A stretch of DNA of 64,000 bases, from NCBI RefSeq assembly GCF_900302485.1, contig NZ_OMOI01000001.1:1736001-1800000 (forward strand), in the 5' to 3' direction. The position numbers and the translations under genes were made by a program. Within the stretch, counting starts at the first letter, position 1; every line of letters begins with the position of its first letter. Under the pieces are notes generated by a model. That model made no database searches. It was given only the letters and a program-made list of their open reading frames with translations, and was not told where the DNA came from. This document shows, in pieces, positions 39,212-47,516 of the stretch. The stretch is from Aliiroseovarius pelagivivens. GTDB taxonomy: Bacteria; Pseudomonadota; Alphaproteobacteria; Rhodobacterales; Rhodobacteraceae.

Positions 39212-39634
39212 GTGCAAGACATTCCCCATTCCCTGACCCCTCAGGACAGCCTGATCGCCGTAATGATGGCGGTTTCCGCTTCGGATGAACAAGTTACATC
39301 CGCCGAACTTTTGACGATTGAACGGATCGTCAATCACCTGCCCGTCTTCGCAACCTATGACCCGGACCGTTTCAAGACCGTGTCACAGACCGTATTTGAC
39401 CTATTCGCCGTCGAAGATGGATTGGATGCGCTCTTTGGTCTTGTGCGTGACAACCTGCCGGAAAACCTGTGGGAAACCGCTTATGCGCTGGCCTGTGACG
39501 TAGCTGCCGCTGATGGTGTCCTGCAAGGCCCGGAACTGCGCATCCTCGAAGAAATCCGGTACGAGCTGAACATCGATCGCCTTCACGCCGCCGCCATCGA
39601 ACGTGGTGCGCGCGCCCGTCACATGACGATCTAA
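39212..39634 (+). CDS. TerB-family (tellurite-resistance-like) protein
   Basis: 140 residues, one all-helical TerB domain (LTPQDSLIAVMMAVSASDEQ, VTSAELLTIERIVNHLPVF, WETAYALACDVAAADGVLQG, PELRILEEIRYELNID). The two acidic helix-loop segments (SASDEQVTSAE and AAADGVLQGPE) are the usual metal-binding-like sites of the family. Function is not established. The start is taken as GTG at 39212, because AGAGGAG lies 9 bp before it; the ATG at 39134 would span the PhaR-like site and adds unconserved residues. Confidence 0.82.
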   Translation: MQDIPHSLTPQDSLIAVMMAVSASDEQVTSAELLTIERIVNHLPVFATYDPDRFKTVSQTVFDLFAVEDGLDALFGLVRDNLPENLWETAYALACDVAAADGVLQGPELRILEEIRYELNIDRLHAAAIERGARARHMTI

Positions 39635-39661
39635 GGCAACAGCCATTCCTAGAACATCATA

Positions 39662-39681
39662 AAGGGGCCACGTGGCCCCTT
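39662..39681 (+). terminator. Terminator-like palindrome after the TerB gene
   Basis: AAGGGGCC-ACGT-GGCCCCTT, a perfect 20-base palindrome followed by TTG only, so termination may be incomplete. Between it and the GST gene, an inverted repeat TGCGTG-N5-CACGCA at 39732-39748 may be an operator. Confidence 0.65.
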
Positions 39682-39865
39682 GTTGGCCTGATATAGCCTT
39701 CCGTTTTGCGTGTCCGAAAAGACACCACGCGTGCGTGATCAACACGCATCTTGAAGCGTTGCAAACCCGGGCCCATATCCGGCGTCAATGTCACATCGCA
39801 GCAACTTCGAAGAGCACTGCGTCTCGGCTTCCGTCTCTTTGAATGATTTAAACTTGGGGAAAACC

Positions 39866-40564
39866 ATGTTGCAGGATTTTAAAATCACCAAACGCTGGCC
39901 CGCCACACGGCCAGACGTCATCCAACTCTACTCTCTGCCGACACCAAACGGCGTGAAGGCCTCGGCGATGCTGGAAGAAACCGGCCTGCCATACGAGGCG
40001 CATCGCGTTTCGATCATGGATGGCGACCAGTTCACGCCCGAGTATCTGTCGCTGAACCCCAACAACAAGATCCCCGCAATCATTGACCCCAATGGCCCCG
40101 ACGGAAAGCCTCTGCCTCTGTGGGAAACCGGCGCGATTTTGATCTACCTTGCTGAAAAATCTGGCAAATTCCTTCCCACTGACCCAGCGAAACGCGCCGA
40201 AGTTATCCAGTGGCTGATGTGGCAGATGGGCGGATTTGGTCCAATGTTGGGACAGTTCGGATTCTTCTATGCCTATGGCGGGAAAGACATCGAGGACAAA
40301 CGCCCGCTGGAACGTTACCAGACTGAGGCCAAGCGCCTGTTGAGCGTTCTGGACAACCGTCTTGACGGACGCGAGGTCGTGGCCGGTGACGAATACTCCA
40401 TCGCAGACATCGCCATCTGGCCTTGGGTCCGCGCACTGTTTACCGGTTACAATGCGGGTGAAGCGCTGGAGCTTGAGAGCTTCTCGAACGTGCTGCGTTG
40501 GCACACCATGTGCGCAGATCGTCCGGCGTCTAAAATCGCCGTAGATATGCCGCCGAAGCCCTGA
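39866..40564 (+). CDS. Glutathione S-transferase
   Basis: 232 residues. The N-terminal thioredoxin-fold domain (IQLYSLPTPNGVKASAMLEE, NPNNKIPAIIDPNGPDGKPL, LWETGAILIYLAEKSGKFLP) has the cis-proline and the Glu/Thr glutathione contacts. The helical C-terminal domain includes YSIADIAIWPWVRAL, the N-capping box. It is like the YfcG/YghU group, which acts as disulfide reductases more than as conjugating enzymes. The start at 39866 has TTGGGGA before it. The longer frame upstream is not conserved in appearance. Confidence 0.92.
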   Translation: MLQDFKITKRWPATRPDVIQLYSLPTPNGVKASAMLEETGLPYEAHRVSIMDGDQFTPEYLSLNPNNKIPAIIDPNGPDGKPLPLWETGAILIYLAEKSGKFLPTDPAKRAEVIQWLMWQMGGFGPMLGQFGFFYAYGGKDIEDKRPLERYQTEAKRLLSVLDNRLDGREVVAGDEYSIADIAIWPWVRALFTGYNAGEALELESFSNVLRWHTMCADRPASKIAVDMPPKP

Positions 40565-40590
40565 AAAAGCTGAATAATATGAAACAACAC

Positions 40591-40613
40591 AAGGGGCCCC
40601 ACGGCCCCTTTTT
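40591..40613 (+). terminator. Terminator of the GST gene
   Basis: AAGGGGCC/GGCCCCTT stem, CCAC loop, then TTT. Its last base is shared with the stop of the convergent dacB gene. Confidence 0.9.
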
Positions 40614-42097
40614 CATGTTCCGAACAACACTGACCAGCGGGCAATCAGGTCGTGCTGCAATCGCCGCGACCTGCGGCTCCACCCGCGAGCGCCTTGCGGG
40701 CGTTCCCGGAACGCTTTCTGAATTGCCTCCCTTCGCTCCATATCAGCAGTGAAGATGGCAAAGGCCAGCTCGCGCCCATTTGGCAAAGTGACATATCCCG
40801 CCAGTGAGGACACGAAGTTCAGCGTGCCCGTCTTGGCGCGGATTGTGTGACTTCCGCCGCCGGGCACCAGCTCGGATTTGGGTGGGATGGTCTTCAACAG
40901 CGGCGCAAGATCCCCGTCTGGACCCAATGTAATCAAAGCCTTAACCATATCTCTTGCAGTCACGATCGACTGGTCGCTCAATCCGCTGTGATCGGCAAAC
41001 TTCAAACGACGGGTGCCCAATGCCTGTTTCGCCCAGTCCGACATTATCGCCGCTGATCCCGCCAGGTCTTCTGGTGTACCGCCCACATCCACACTTGCCG
41101 CCATGCCCACGACTTCGGCTGTTAGGTTGGTCGAGTATTTCAGCATTCCTTGCACAATTTCAGTGACCTGAGCGGAGGAATACGTAACCAGAACTTCGCC
41201 GATCGGCGCTCCGTCTTGTGCCAATGGGCGCGGCAGTTTCACTCCCTGCCCGCGCGCCAGAACCTGAAAGACCTCGCCCGCATAAATGTCAGGCCGCCGA
41301 ACCGGCAACCAGCGTGAACCGCCCTTGCCCAAGGCCGCCCGCGCGACCGTCCAGCTGTCGACGCCTGCTGCATCCTTGTAGGTGAAAATGGGGGATTTGC
41401 GATCAACAACCTCCATCCGGGCCACTTTTACCGCAGGTCGCAGCGTTTCCGACCGGGCGTCCATCGCCACATTCCAGCCCTGCCCTTCTCGCTTCCATTC
41501 GAAATGCACGCGATTGAAGTTCAGGTTCAGCCCGGAAATGGACGGATTGTACCCCAAATGATCGGGCTGTCCCGGATCGATCACACGCTGATAGGGCAGA
41601 TACGCACCGTTCACATGGAACTTGCCGGTGATCCCCGTCACACCTTTCGCGCGCAGATCTTTCGCCAATTGTGAAAGGGCATCCGTGTCCAGCGTCGGGT
41701 CCGCCCCGCCCACAAGGATCAGGTCCCCCTGAATGACGCCGCTCTGCACTGCTCCTGTCGCCATCAATCGGGTTTGAAAGCGATGCGTCCCGCCAAGCGT
41801 CGACAGGGCATACGCCCCGGTGATCGCCTTTGCCACGCTGGCAGGCGGCAAGGGTAGAACGGGGTTGTGAACCTCAAGAACCTCGCCGCTTCGCGCGTCC
41901 GCCACCATGAAACCAAGCTTCCCGCCAAGACCTGCGTCGGCCATCAAGGCATCGGCGGATGGCAGGCCGTTTTTGGCGTAGTCACCCGGCTTTGGAGCAG
42001 GAAAAAGCGACGTGACGGGGGCGTTGGCAAAGGCAGGCAGCCCTGCCCCAGCCCCTAGGCCCGCCAGAAATGCGCGTCTTGAGAAAGAGATCGTCAT
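40613..42097 (-). CDS. dacB: D-alanyl-D-alanine carboxypeptidase/endopeptidase (PBP4 type)
   Basis: 494 residues. A signal sequence with twin arginines (SRRAFLAGLGAGAGLPAFA) points to Tat export. The SxxK motif is Ser87-Lys90 (PPASVAKAITG), the SxN motif is in KYSTNLTAEVVG and KTG is in RAKTGTLNFVSS. A class C PBP insertion of about 180 residues lies between the first and second motifs. It trims peptidoglycan cross-links. The final 30 residues are arginine-rich (RERPQGARGWSRRSRRLQHD) and unusual. Confidence 0.93.
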   Translation of the reverse strand: MTISFSRRAFLAGLGAGAGLPAFANAPVTSLFPAPKPGDYAKNGLPSADALMADAGLGGKLGFMVADARSGEVLEVHNPVLPLPPASVAKAITGAYALSTLGGTHRFQTRLMATGAVQSGVIQGDLILVGGADPTLDTDALSQLAKDLRAKGVTGITGKFHVNGAYLPYQRVIDPGQPDHLGYNPSISGLNLNFNRVHFEWKREGQGWNVAMDARSETLRPAVKVARMEVVDRKSPIFTYKDAAGVDSWTVARAALGKGGSRWLPVRRPDIYAGEVFQVLARGQGVKLPRPLAQDGAPIGEVLVTYSSAQVTEIVQGMLKYSTNLTAEVVGMAASVDVGGTPEDLAGSAAIMSDWAKQALGTRRLKFADHSGLSDQSIVTARDMVKALITLGPDGDLAPLLKTIPPKSELVPGGGSHTIRAKTGTLNFVSSLAGYVTLPNGRELAFAIFTADMERREAIQKAFRERPQGARGWSRRSRRLQHDLIARWSVLFGT

Positions 42098-42171
42098 GAA
42101 GCGAGTTAACCCTCTGACTTCTGGGCAATCAAGCTAGAAACCCACGCCTCGGCATGTTCTTTCTGATAGGT

Positions 42172-42768
42172 CTACCAGTCGCCGCGTGCCCGGATCTGGG
42201 AAGACGAGACATCCAGCATCGGCACATTTACCAAAGACCACGCGGGCGCCTCGGACACACGCAGTTTCGCGGCCTCCCGCCCTGTGATCCGGGCCGAGCG
42301 GAACCGGCGCGCTGCCTTCGACATGCGCGCCGCACCCCGATCCCCCGGACGGGCCAAGATGCCAACAGGCACGTTCGACATGATCCAGTCCCAGCGTTCC
42401 CACCGATGGAAATCGGCCAAATTATCAGCCCCCATCAGCCAAACGAAGCGCACACCGGGATAGAGCGCGATCAGCGCTTCCAACGTCTCGGCCGTATACC
42501 GCGTGCCTGTGTGTGCCTCGATCTGCGTGATCTTCACGCGCGGGTGCTGCATGACGGCTTGCGCATGGGACACCCGTTGCGCAAGAGGCGCCGGACCCGA
42601 CGTTTTCAACGGATTGCCGGGCGTCACAAGCCACCAGACCTGATCCAACCCGAACCGCTTCAACGCCTCATGCGTGATATGCACATGCCCTTCATGGGCT
42701 GGATCAAACGACCCGCCCAATAGGCCAATAACCTGCCCTGCCCGTGCATATGGAAAATCGTGACGCAT
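42172..42768 (-). CDS. nadD: Nicotinate-nucleotide adenylyltransferase
   Basis: 198 residues. It adenylates nicotinate mononucleotide in NAD synthesis. The nucleotidyltransferase motif is [20 protein letters not shown] (HxGH-like), with [31 protein letters not shown] and the C-terminal [10 protein letters not shown]. The length is normal. It is 74 bp upstream of dacB on the same strand and divergent from ettA. Confidence 0.95.
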   Translation of the reverse strand: MRHDFPYARAGQVIGLLGGSFDPAHEGHVHITHEALKRFGLDQVWWLVTPGNPLKTSGPAPLAQRVSHAQAVMQHPRVKITQIEAHTGTRYTAETLEALIALYPGVRFVWLMGADNLADFHRWERWDWIMSNVPVGILARPGDRGAARMSKAARRFRSARITGREAAKLRVSEAPAWSLVNVPMLDVSSSQIRARGDW

Positions 42769-42908
42769 CGCCCACCTGCTAAAACCGCAACTTCCCTAGC
42801 GTGCGGCAATTGCCCTCGTCCAGCGAAATCGCTATTTGCATGGAATGCGCGCAAATCACTTGCGCGAAAAGGAACAACGGGCAGATGCCCACTCAACGGA
42901 GCATTCAC

Positions 42909-44564
42909 ATGGCCGCTTATCAATATGTCTACCACATGGACGGTGTCTCAAAGACCTATCCGGGTGGCAAGAAATGCTTTGAAAATATCCGCCTCAGCTT
43001 CCTGCCTGGCGTGAAAATCGGCGTGGTCGGTGTAAACGGCACCGGTAAATCGACGCTGATGCGCATCATGGCTGGCATCGACAAGGAATTTCAGGGCGAG
43101 GCATGGGCCGCCGAAGGCGCCAAGGTTGGCTATCTTCCGCAGGAGCCCGAGCTGGACGCATCGATGGATGTGCGCGGCAACGTGATGCTGGGCGTGGCCG
43201 AAAAGAAGGCCATTCTTGAACGCTATAACGAATTGGCCATGAACTACTCGGACGAAACCGCCGACGAGATGGCCAAGCTGCAGGACGAGATCGACGCCCA
43301 GAACCTTTGGGATCTGGATGCGCAGATCGACGTGTCGATGGAGGCGCTGCGCTGCCCCCCCGATGACGCCGACGTCACAACGCTCTCGGGTGGTGAGAAA
43401 CGCCGCGTTGCGCTGTGCAAGCTGCTGCTTGAAGCGCCCGATATGCTGCTGCTCGACGAACCGACCAACCACTTGGACGCGGAAACCATCGCGTGGCTGC
43501 AACAGCACCTGATCGACTACAAAGGCACCATCCTGATCGTCACCCACGACCGTTACTTCCTGGATGATATTACCAGCTGGATCCTTGAACTCGACCGTGG
43601 CTCGGGCATTCCCTACGAAGGCAACTACTCGGCGTGGCTGGAACAGAAGGCCAAACGCCTGTCGCAGGAAGCGCGCGAAGACAAATCCAAGCAGAAAACG
43701 CTCGAACGCGAATTGGAATGGATGCAGCAGGGCCAGAAAGCCCGTCAGGCTAAATCCAAGGCCCGTATCGCCGCCTATAACGAGATGGCAGGCCAGTCCG
43801 AGCGTGACAAAGTCGGCCGTGCGCAGATCGTCATTCCCAACGGCCCCCGTCTGGGTGGCAAGGTGATCGAGGTCGAAGGCCTGAAGAAACACATGGGTGA
43901 CAAGCTGCTGATCGAGAACCTCGACTTCTCGTTGCCCCCCGGCGGCATCGTCGGCGTGATCGGTCCGAACGGCGCGGGTAAATCGACGCTGTTCAAGATG
44001 CTCACCGGTCAGGAACAACCTGATGAGGGCACCGTGGAACTGGGCGACACCGTGAAACTGTCCTATGTCGACCAGTCCCGCGATGACCTGAACGCGAACG
44101 AGACCGTCTGGGAAGCCATTTCCGGCGGGGCCGAGATCATCGAACTGGGCGACGCGCAGGTGAACTCCCGCGCATATTGTTCTAGCTTCAACTTCAAGGG
44201 TGGCGATCAGCAGAAAAAGCTGAACCTGCTGTCAGGTGGTGAGCGCAACCGCGTGCACATGGCACGCCTGTTGAAAGAGGGCGGCAATGTGCTCCTCCTC
44301 GACGAACCGACCAACGACTTGGACGTGGAGACCCTGCGCGCCCTCGAAGACGCACTGGTGGACTTCGCCGGCTGCGCCGTCGTCATCTCGCACGACCGCT
44401 TCTTCCTTGACCGCATCTGTACCCACATCCTGGCCTTCGAAGGCGACGCCCATGTGGAGTGGTTCGAAGGCAATTTCGAGGACTACGAAGAGGACAAGAA
44501 GCGCCGGCTGGGACCGGACGCGCTGGAGCCTAAGCGTCTGAAGCATAAGAAGTTTACGAGATAA
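42909..44564 (+). CDS. ettA: ABC-F translation factor EttA
   Basis: 551 residues. It binds the ribosomal E site and gates the start of elongation according to energy state. Two ABC domains are fused: Walker A sequences GVVGVNGTGKSTLM and GVIGPNGAGKSTLF, signature LSGGEKRR and LSGGERNR, Walker B DMLLLDEPTNHLD and VLLLDEPTNDLD. The arm and linker with the helical segment LSQEAREDKSKQKTLEREL are as in EttA. The start MAAYQYVYHMDGVSKTYPGG at 42909 is the family start; an ATG 108 bp upstream is not. Confidence 0.96.
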   Translation: MAAYQYVYHMDGVSKTYPGGKKCFENIRLSFLPGVKIGVVGVNGTGKSTLMRIMAGIDKEFQGEAWAAEGAKVGYLPQEPELDASMDVRGNVMLGVAEKKAILERYNELAMNYSDETADEMAKLQDEIDAQNLWDLDAQIDVSMEALRCPPDDADVTTLSGGEKRRVALCKLLLEAPDMLLLDEPTNHLDAETIAWLQQHLIDYKGTILIVTHDRYFLDDITSWILELDRGSGIPYEGNYSAWLEQKAKRLSQEAREDKSKQKTLERELEWMQQGQKARQAKSKARIAAYNEMAGQSERDKVGRAQIVIPNGPRLGGKVIEVEGLKKHMGDKLLIENLDFSLPPGGIVGVIGPNGAGKSTLFKMLTGQEQPDEGTVELGDTVKLSYVDQSRDDLNANETVWEAISGGAEIIELGDAQVNSRAYCSSFNFKGGDQQKKLNLLSGGERNRVHMARLLKEGGNVLLLDEPTNDLDVETLRALEDALVDFAGCAVVISHDRFFLDRICTHILAFEGDAHVEWFEGNFEDYEEDKKRRLGPDALEPKRLKHKKFTR

Positions 44565-44569
44565 GAGAG

Positions 44570-44592
44570 CGGCCCCTTCGGGGGCCGTTGCT
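44570..44592 (+). terminator. Terminator of ettA
   Basis: CGGCCCC-TTCG-GGGGCCG, a stable UUCG hairpin, then TTGCT, 5 bp after the ettA stop. Confidence 0.8.
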
Positions 44593-44620
44593 ATTCAAAC
44601 TCGACTACAGCGCTAGATGG

Positions 44621-45511
44621 TTAGTCACCATCGTCTTGGTGATTTCGCAGAACAAACTTAACCTCTTCGCTGATCATTTCCGCGAGCTGCGACGAATGTT
44701 TGAACTTAGTCACAAATCTTGAATCTTGTTCAACTAGATAGTCAATCGCAGACAAATGGTCATTCTCAAGTTTTGTGCGGTTAATAGCTCCGCTATCAAG
44801 CCCTTGGACTAGCATCTGGGCGATTTCAGTTCGTGATGGAGCATTTGGCGAGAAGCTACTTCGTGCCAGCGCGTTTCTTGTTGAGAGCCTCGGCATCGCA
44901 ATTTGATTCTCAAGTCTTCGCAACTGACCACGGAGACTATTAAACTCACTTGCCCAGAATTCCTTTTCAGTAACCTCTGTGGTATCCAAACCAGCAACTT
45001 TGAACTTCCCAAAGTGCTTAAGGAAGGTGGTGTACTCTGGATCAGATGACTTTTCAAAAGTTGCTATCATCTTCTGTGATAGCTTCTCTTTGAATGCGAG
45101 AACATCGTTGTATCTAAGGTCTCGGCGATACTCTAGGTGCTCGATGGGCGAAGTATCGAAACTGTAGGTCGTCTTGTCATCCTTGAGAACAATTGCTGGC
45201 TTGTCAAAGGCGAGCCTTAAACCCAGTTCGAACATAACATTTGCGTTCTTTGCACTAACATCGCACACAACGATATCCGCATCGTAAAGATTCTGCACAA
45301 TACGCTGCTGAATGACGCCTACATCATCAGATTCGCTGACTAGCTCGGCATCGAATCCTGCAGAATCCGCTGCCTCTTTTACAATACCAAGCACTTCGGC
45401 CCAGTGGTGGGGGGAACAACCATCGATATCTGAGATCGGCATTACAATACCGCAAATCGGCTTCTTCTTCTCGTCGATTTTTCTGCTTTCAGCAGTTGTT
45501 CGTTTGGCCAT
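44621..45511 (-). CDS. Orphan protein with nucleoside deoxyribosyltransferase/TIR-like N-terminal domain
   Basis: 296 residues. Residues about 15-125 form a Rossmann-like domain: KPICGIVMPISDIDG, VIQQRIVQNLYDADIVVCDV, then SAKNANVMFELGLRLAFDKP. That last pattern (D-x-S-x-x-N-x-N-V-x-F-E-L-G) is shared by nucleoside 2-deoxyribosyltransferases and TIR-like NAD-cleaving proteins, where the Glu is catalytic. The C-terminal half is helical with no family seen. The gene is clearly AT-richer than its neighbours (about 47% GC in one 60-base line I counted), which suggests recent acquisition. Role unknown; single-gene defence is possible. Confidence 0.7.
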   Translation of the reverse strand: MAKRTTAESRKIDEKKKPICGIVMPISDIDGCSPHHWAEVLGIVKEAADSAGFDAELVSESDDVGVIQQRIVQNLYDADIVVCDVSAKNANVMFELGLRLAFDKPAIVLKDDKTTYSFDTSPIEHLEYRRDLRYNDVLAFKEKLSQKMIATFEKSSDPEYTTFLKHFGKFKVAGLDTTEVTEKEFWASEFNSLRGQLRRLENQIAMPRLSTRNALARSSFSPNAPSRTEIAQMLVQGLDSGAINRTKLENDHLSAIDYLVEQDSRFVTKFKHSSQLAEMISEEVKFVLRNHQDDGD

Positions 45512-45662
45512 AATTCACTCCCCTGCAACCATCTCCACTCAGCGTTGTAGCGCCCCTCGTCAACATATTCAATAAGTTGAGCTCAACTATCCGCCGCCCC
45601 AAAACCTAGCCTCATCCCCCACCCCTTGCTAAGCTTCCCCTATTAAGAAGAGGGGAAACATT

Positions 45663-46154
45663 ATGAAAAGAAGGGGTTTTCTTGCGCTGATGGGCGCTGG
45701 GGTTTTGATGGCATGTGCACGACCGGGAGTGCTCGGGCTTGCTCCGAACACAACGCTGATCATGGTTCGGCATGGCGACCGCACAGGTCCGAACCTGAAT
45801 GTCACAGGACGCGCGCGGGCGCAGGCTTTGGTGGGCGCGCTGGACGGGATCCATGTCGACGCGATCTATGCACCCAGTGTGCAGCGCAATCTGGACACGG
45901 CGCAGCCTTTGGCCACGGACCGCGATTTGCCGATCAACCGGCTGCCCGCCAATGGAATGGCGACACGCCTCATCAACGAATCCGCCGGAAGAACCGTGGT
46001 CTGGGTCGGCAACAAGGGCAACTTGCGCGAAATCTGGGAAGCCTTGGGCGCAGGCGGAGAGCCGCCGCTGAACTACGGCGACCTGTTCACCGTGACGGCC
46101 AACCGCTTCGGCATGTTGCGGATCGACCGGCGCCAGCACGGGCCGGCGGTCTAG
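45663..46154 (+). CDS. Histidine phosphatase superfamily lipoprotein
   Basis: 163 residues. The N-terminus MKRRGFLALMGAGVLMAC is a lipoprotein signal with a lipobox LMAC, so the mature protein would be anchored outside the cytoplasm. The phosphatase core shows the RHG triad in TTLIMVRHGDRTGPN, then LNVTGRARAQALVGALDGI, IYAPSVQRNLDTAQPLA, and a second conserved region (TVVWVGNKGNLREIWEAL) where the usual catalytic His is replaced by Asn or lies elsewhere. A weak or altered activity is therefore possible. It overlaps the convergent thioesterase by 4 bp. Confidence 0.82.
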   Translation: MKRRGFLALMGAGVLMACARPGVLGLAPNTTLIMVRHGDRTGPNLNVTGRARAQALVGALDGIHVDAIYAPSVQRNLDTAQPLATDRDLPINRLPANGMATRLINESAGRTVVWVGNKGNLREIWEALGAGGEPPLNYGDLFTVTANRFGMLRIDRRQHGPAV

Positions 46155-46540
46155 TCTTTCTCCACCGGTACCGGATTGCCATCATCATCCAGTGAGACGA
46201 AGACGAACACGCCCTCGGTCACTTTGTGCTTGGACCGGCCACGGTCACGTTCCGACCACGCTTCCAGCGTGATCGCCATCGACGTGCGCCCGACCTTCGT
46301 GACCTCGCCATAAAGGCACAGCACGTCACCCACTTTGACCGGAGAGATGAACTTCATCGCGTCCACCGCCACGGTTGCCACGCGTCCGCCAGCGTATTCC
46401 GCCGCCAGCACGCCGCCCGCGATGTCCATTTGGGACAGCACCCAACCGCCGAAGATGTCTCCGGCCACGTTGGTGTCCTTTGGCATGGCAAGTGTGCGCA
46501 GGATGATGTCGCCTTCGGGGGCGGATTGGGTGTCGGACAT
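46151..46540 (-). CDS. Acyl-CoA thioesterase, YciA/hotdog type
   Basis: 129 residues, single hotdog fold. It begins with ILRTLAMPKDTNVAGDIFGG and WVLSQMDIAGGVLAAEYAGG, the catalytic-region pattern of YciA/BACH enzymes, followed by TVAVDAMKFISPVKVGDVLC. It hydrolyses a range of acyl-CoAs. It is convergent with the phosphatase and lies 79 bp downstream of the hpaR-like gene, so it could be read from that unit. Confidence 0.92.
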   Translation of the reverse strand: MSDTQSAPEGDIILRTLAMPKDTNVAGDIFGGWVLSQMDIAGGVLAAEYAGGRVATVAVDAMKFISPVKVGDVLCLYGEVTKVGRTSMAITLEAWSERDRGRSKHKVTEGVFVFVSLDDDGNPVPVEKD

Positions 46541-46619
46541 GAAAAGCCTCGTTCATTGCTTACCCATGGGTAAGCCGCACCAAGTCCCTGCGCAAGGACG
46601 CCCTTACGTTATTCCTGGG

Positions 46620-47048
46620 TCAGGCCGCACGGGCGACGTTATAAAGCTCGTTCAGAAGATCCAGAAGCGTTTCCATTTTATCGGTTCCGAACTTTTCTTC
46701 CAGGTCTTCATAAATCCCGGCAGCCTTCTGCGACATGGCGCTGTATTTCTCGCGGCCCACTTCTGTGATCTGTACGCGGCGGCGGCGGGCGTCGGTGTCT
46801 TCAATCCGTTCGATCAGCCCGCGTTCCGTCAGCGTTTTCAGGATGCGTGACAGGCTGGGGGGCATCAGGACGCACCGTTCAGCCAGCTCAGTGGCGCAGC
46901 AGGCTTTGCCTTCGGCCAGCACCCGGATGACGCGCCATTGCTGTACGGTCAGGCCGATATCATCGAGTTCCTGACGGAAGGGTTTGAGGGTCGCCTCACG
47001 AGCGTGAAGCAGAGCCAGAGGCAGCGCGCGATCGAGTTTCTTCATCAT
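46620..47048 (-). CDS. MarR-family regulator, HpaR-like
   Basis: 142 residues. It starts with two adjacent ATGs; the first has AAAGGA 6 bp before it. The winged helix reads ALPLALLHAREATLKPFRQE, LTVQQWRVIRVLAEGKACCA, ELAERCVLMPPSLSRILKTL, TERGLIERIEDTDARRRRVQ. This is similar to HpaR, the repressor of homoprotocatechuate degradation. The next upstream gene is an HpaF-like isomerase, which supports the name, but no other hpa gene is in the window. It overlaps that gene by 53 bp. Confidence 0.85.
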   Translation of the reverse strand: MMKKLDRALPLALLHAREATLKPFRQELDDIGLTVQQWRVIRVLAEGKACCATELAERCVLMPPSLSRILKTLTERGLIERIEDTDARRRRVQITEVGREKYSAMSQKAAGIYEDLEEKFGTDKMETLLDLLNELYNVARAA

Positions 47049-47442
47049 TGTCAGTCCTTTCGCGGATGGCCGCGTGGATCGTGCTCCAACCTTTACGGCT
47101 GAAGCGGGTTTCGATTTCCTGAACCTCGAGACTGAGAATGAAGGGCGTGTCGCCCATCTGCGGGCGCAGCGCGTCCTCAACCGCGCTGTAAAGGGTGTCG
47201 GCGATGGCCTCGCGCGTAGCCTCGTCCCGTCCCTGCCCTAGTCTGAGGATCATATCCAGGAAGTGATACCCGCCTGCCCCATCGCCGATGGCGTCGATGT
47301 CAGCTTCAAACCCGCGGACACGGATACCGCCAATGGGACATTTCCCGGTGGCGACCAGTGTGGTGCGCATGGTTTCGGCAAGGCCCGGCAAGTTTGCCAG
47401 TTGGCTCAACCCGTTGCTGAATTCGAAAGACAGGTGTGGCAT
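46996..47442 (-). CDS. 5-carboxymethyl-2-hydroxymuconate isomerase-like protein
   Basis: 148 residues. A tautomerase-superfamily protein in which Pro2, exposed after Met removal (MPHLSFEFSNGLSQ), acts as the base. It isomerises a ring-cleavage product in homoprotocatechuate breakdown. The match continues with PIGGIRVRGFEADIDAIGDG and FLDMILRLGQGRDEATREAI. The C-terminal 20 residues (TRSRAASGSASRS end) lie in the overlap with the regulator gene and look like a non-conserved extension. AAGGAG precedes the ATG by 5 bp; a GTG two codons earlier is less likely. Confidence 0.85.
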   Translation of the reverse strand: MPHLSFEFSNGLSQLANLPGLAETMRTTLVATGKCPIGGIRVRGFEADIDAIGDGAGGYHFLDMILRLGQGRDEATREAIADTLYSAVEDALRPQMGDTPFILSLEVQEIETRFSRKGWSTIHAAIRERTDNDEETRSRAASGSASRS

Positions 47443-47516
47443 GTTCACTCCTTAACACTGGTAGTAAATACCCATCGCTTCTAAATTGCAAATCATTGCA
47501 GGTGCAACAAGTTGTC

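Noticed and set aside
40591..44592. Recurrent GGGGCC/GGCCCC palindromes as a possible dispersed repeat family
   Set aside because: Each is a terminator hairpin just after a gene, and flanks differ, so common function explains the likeness better than a mobile repeat.
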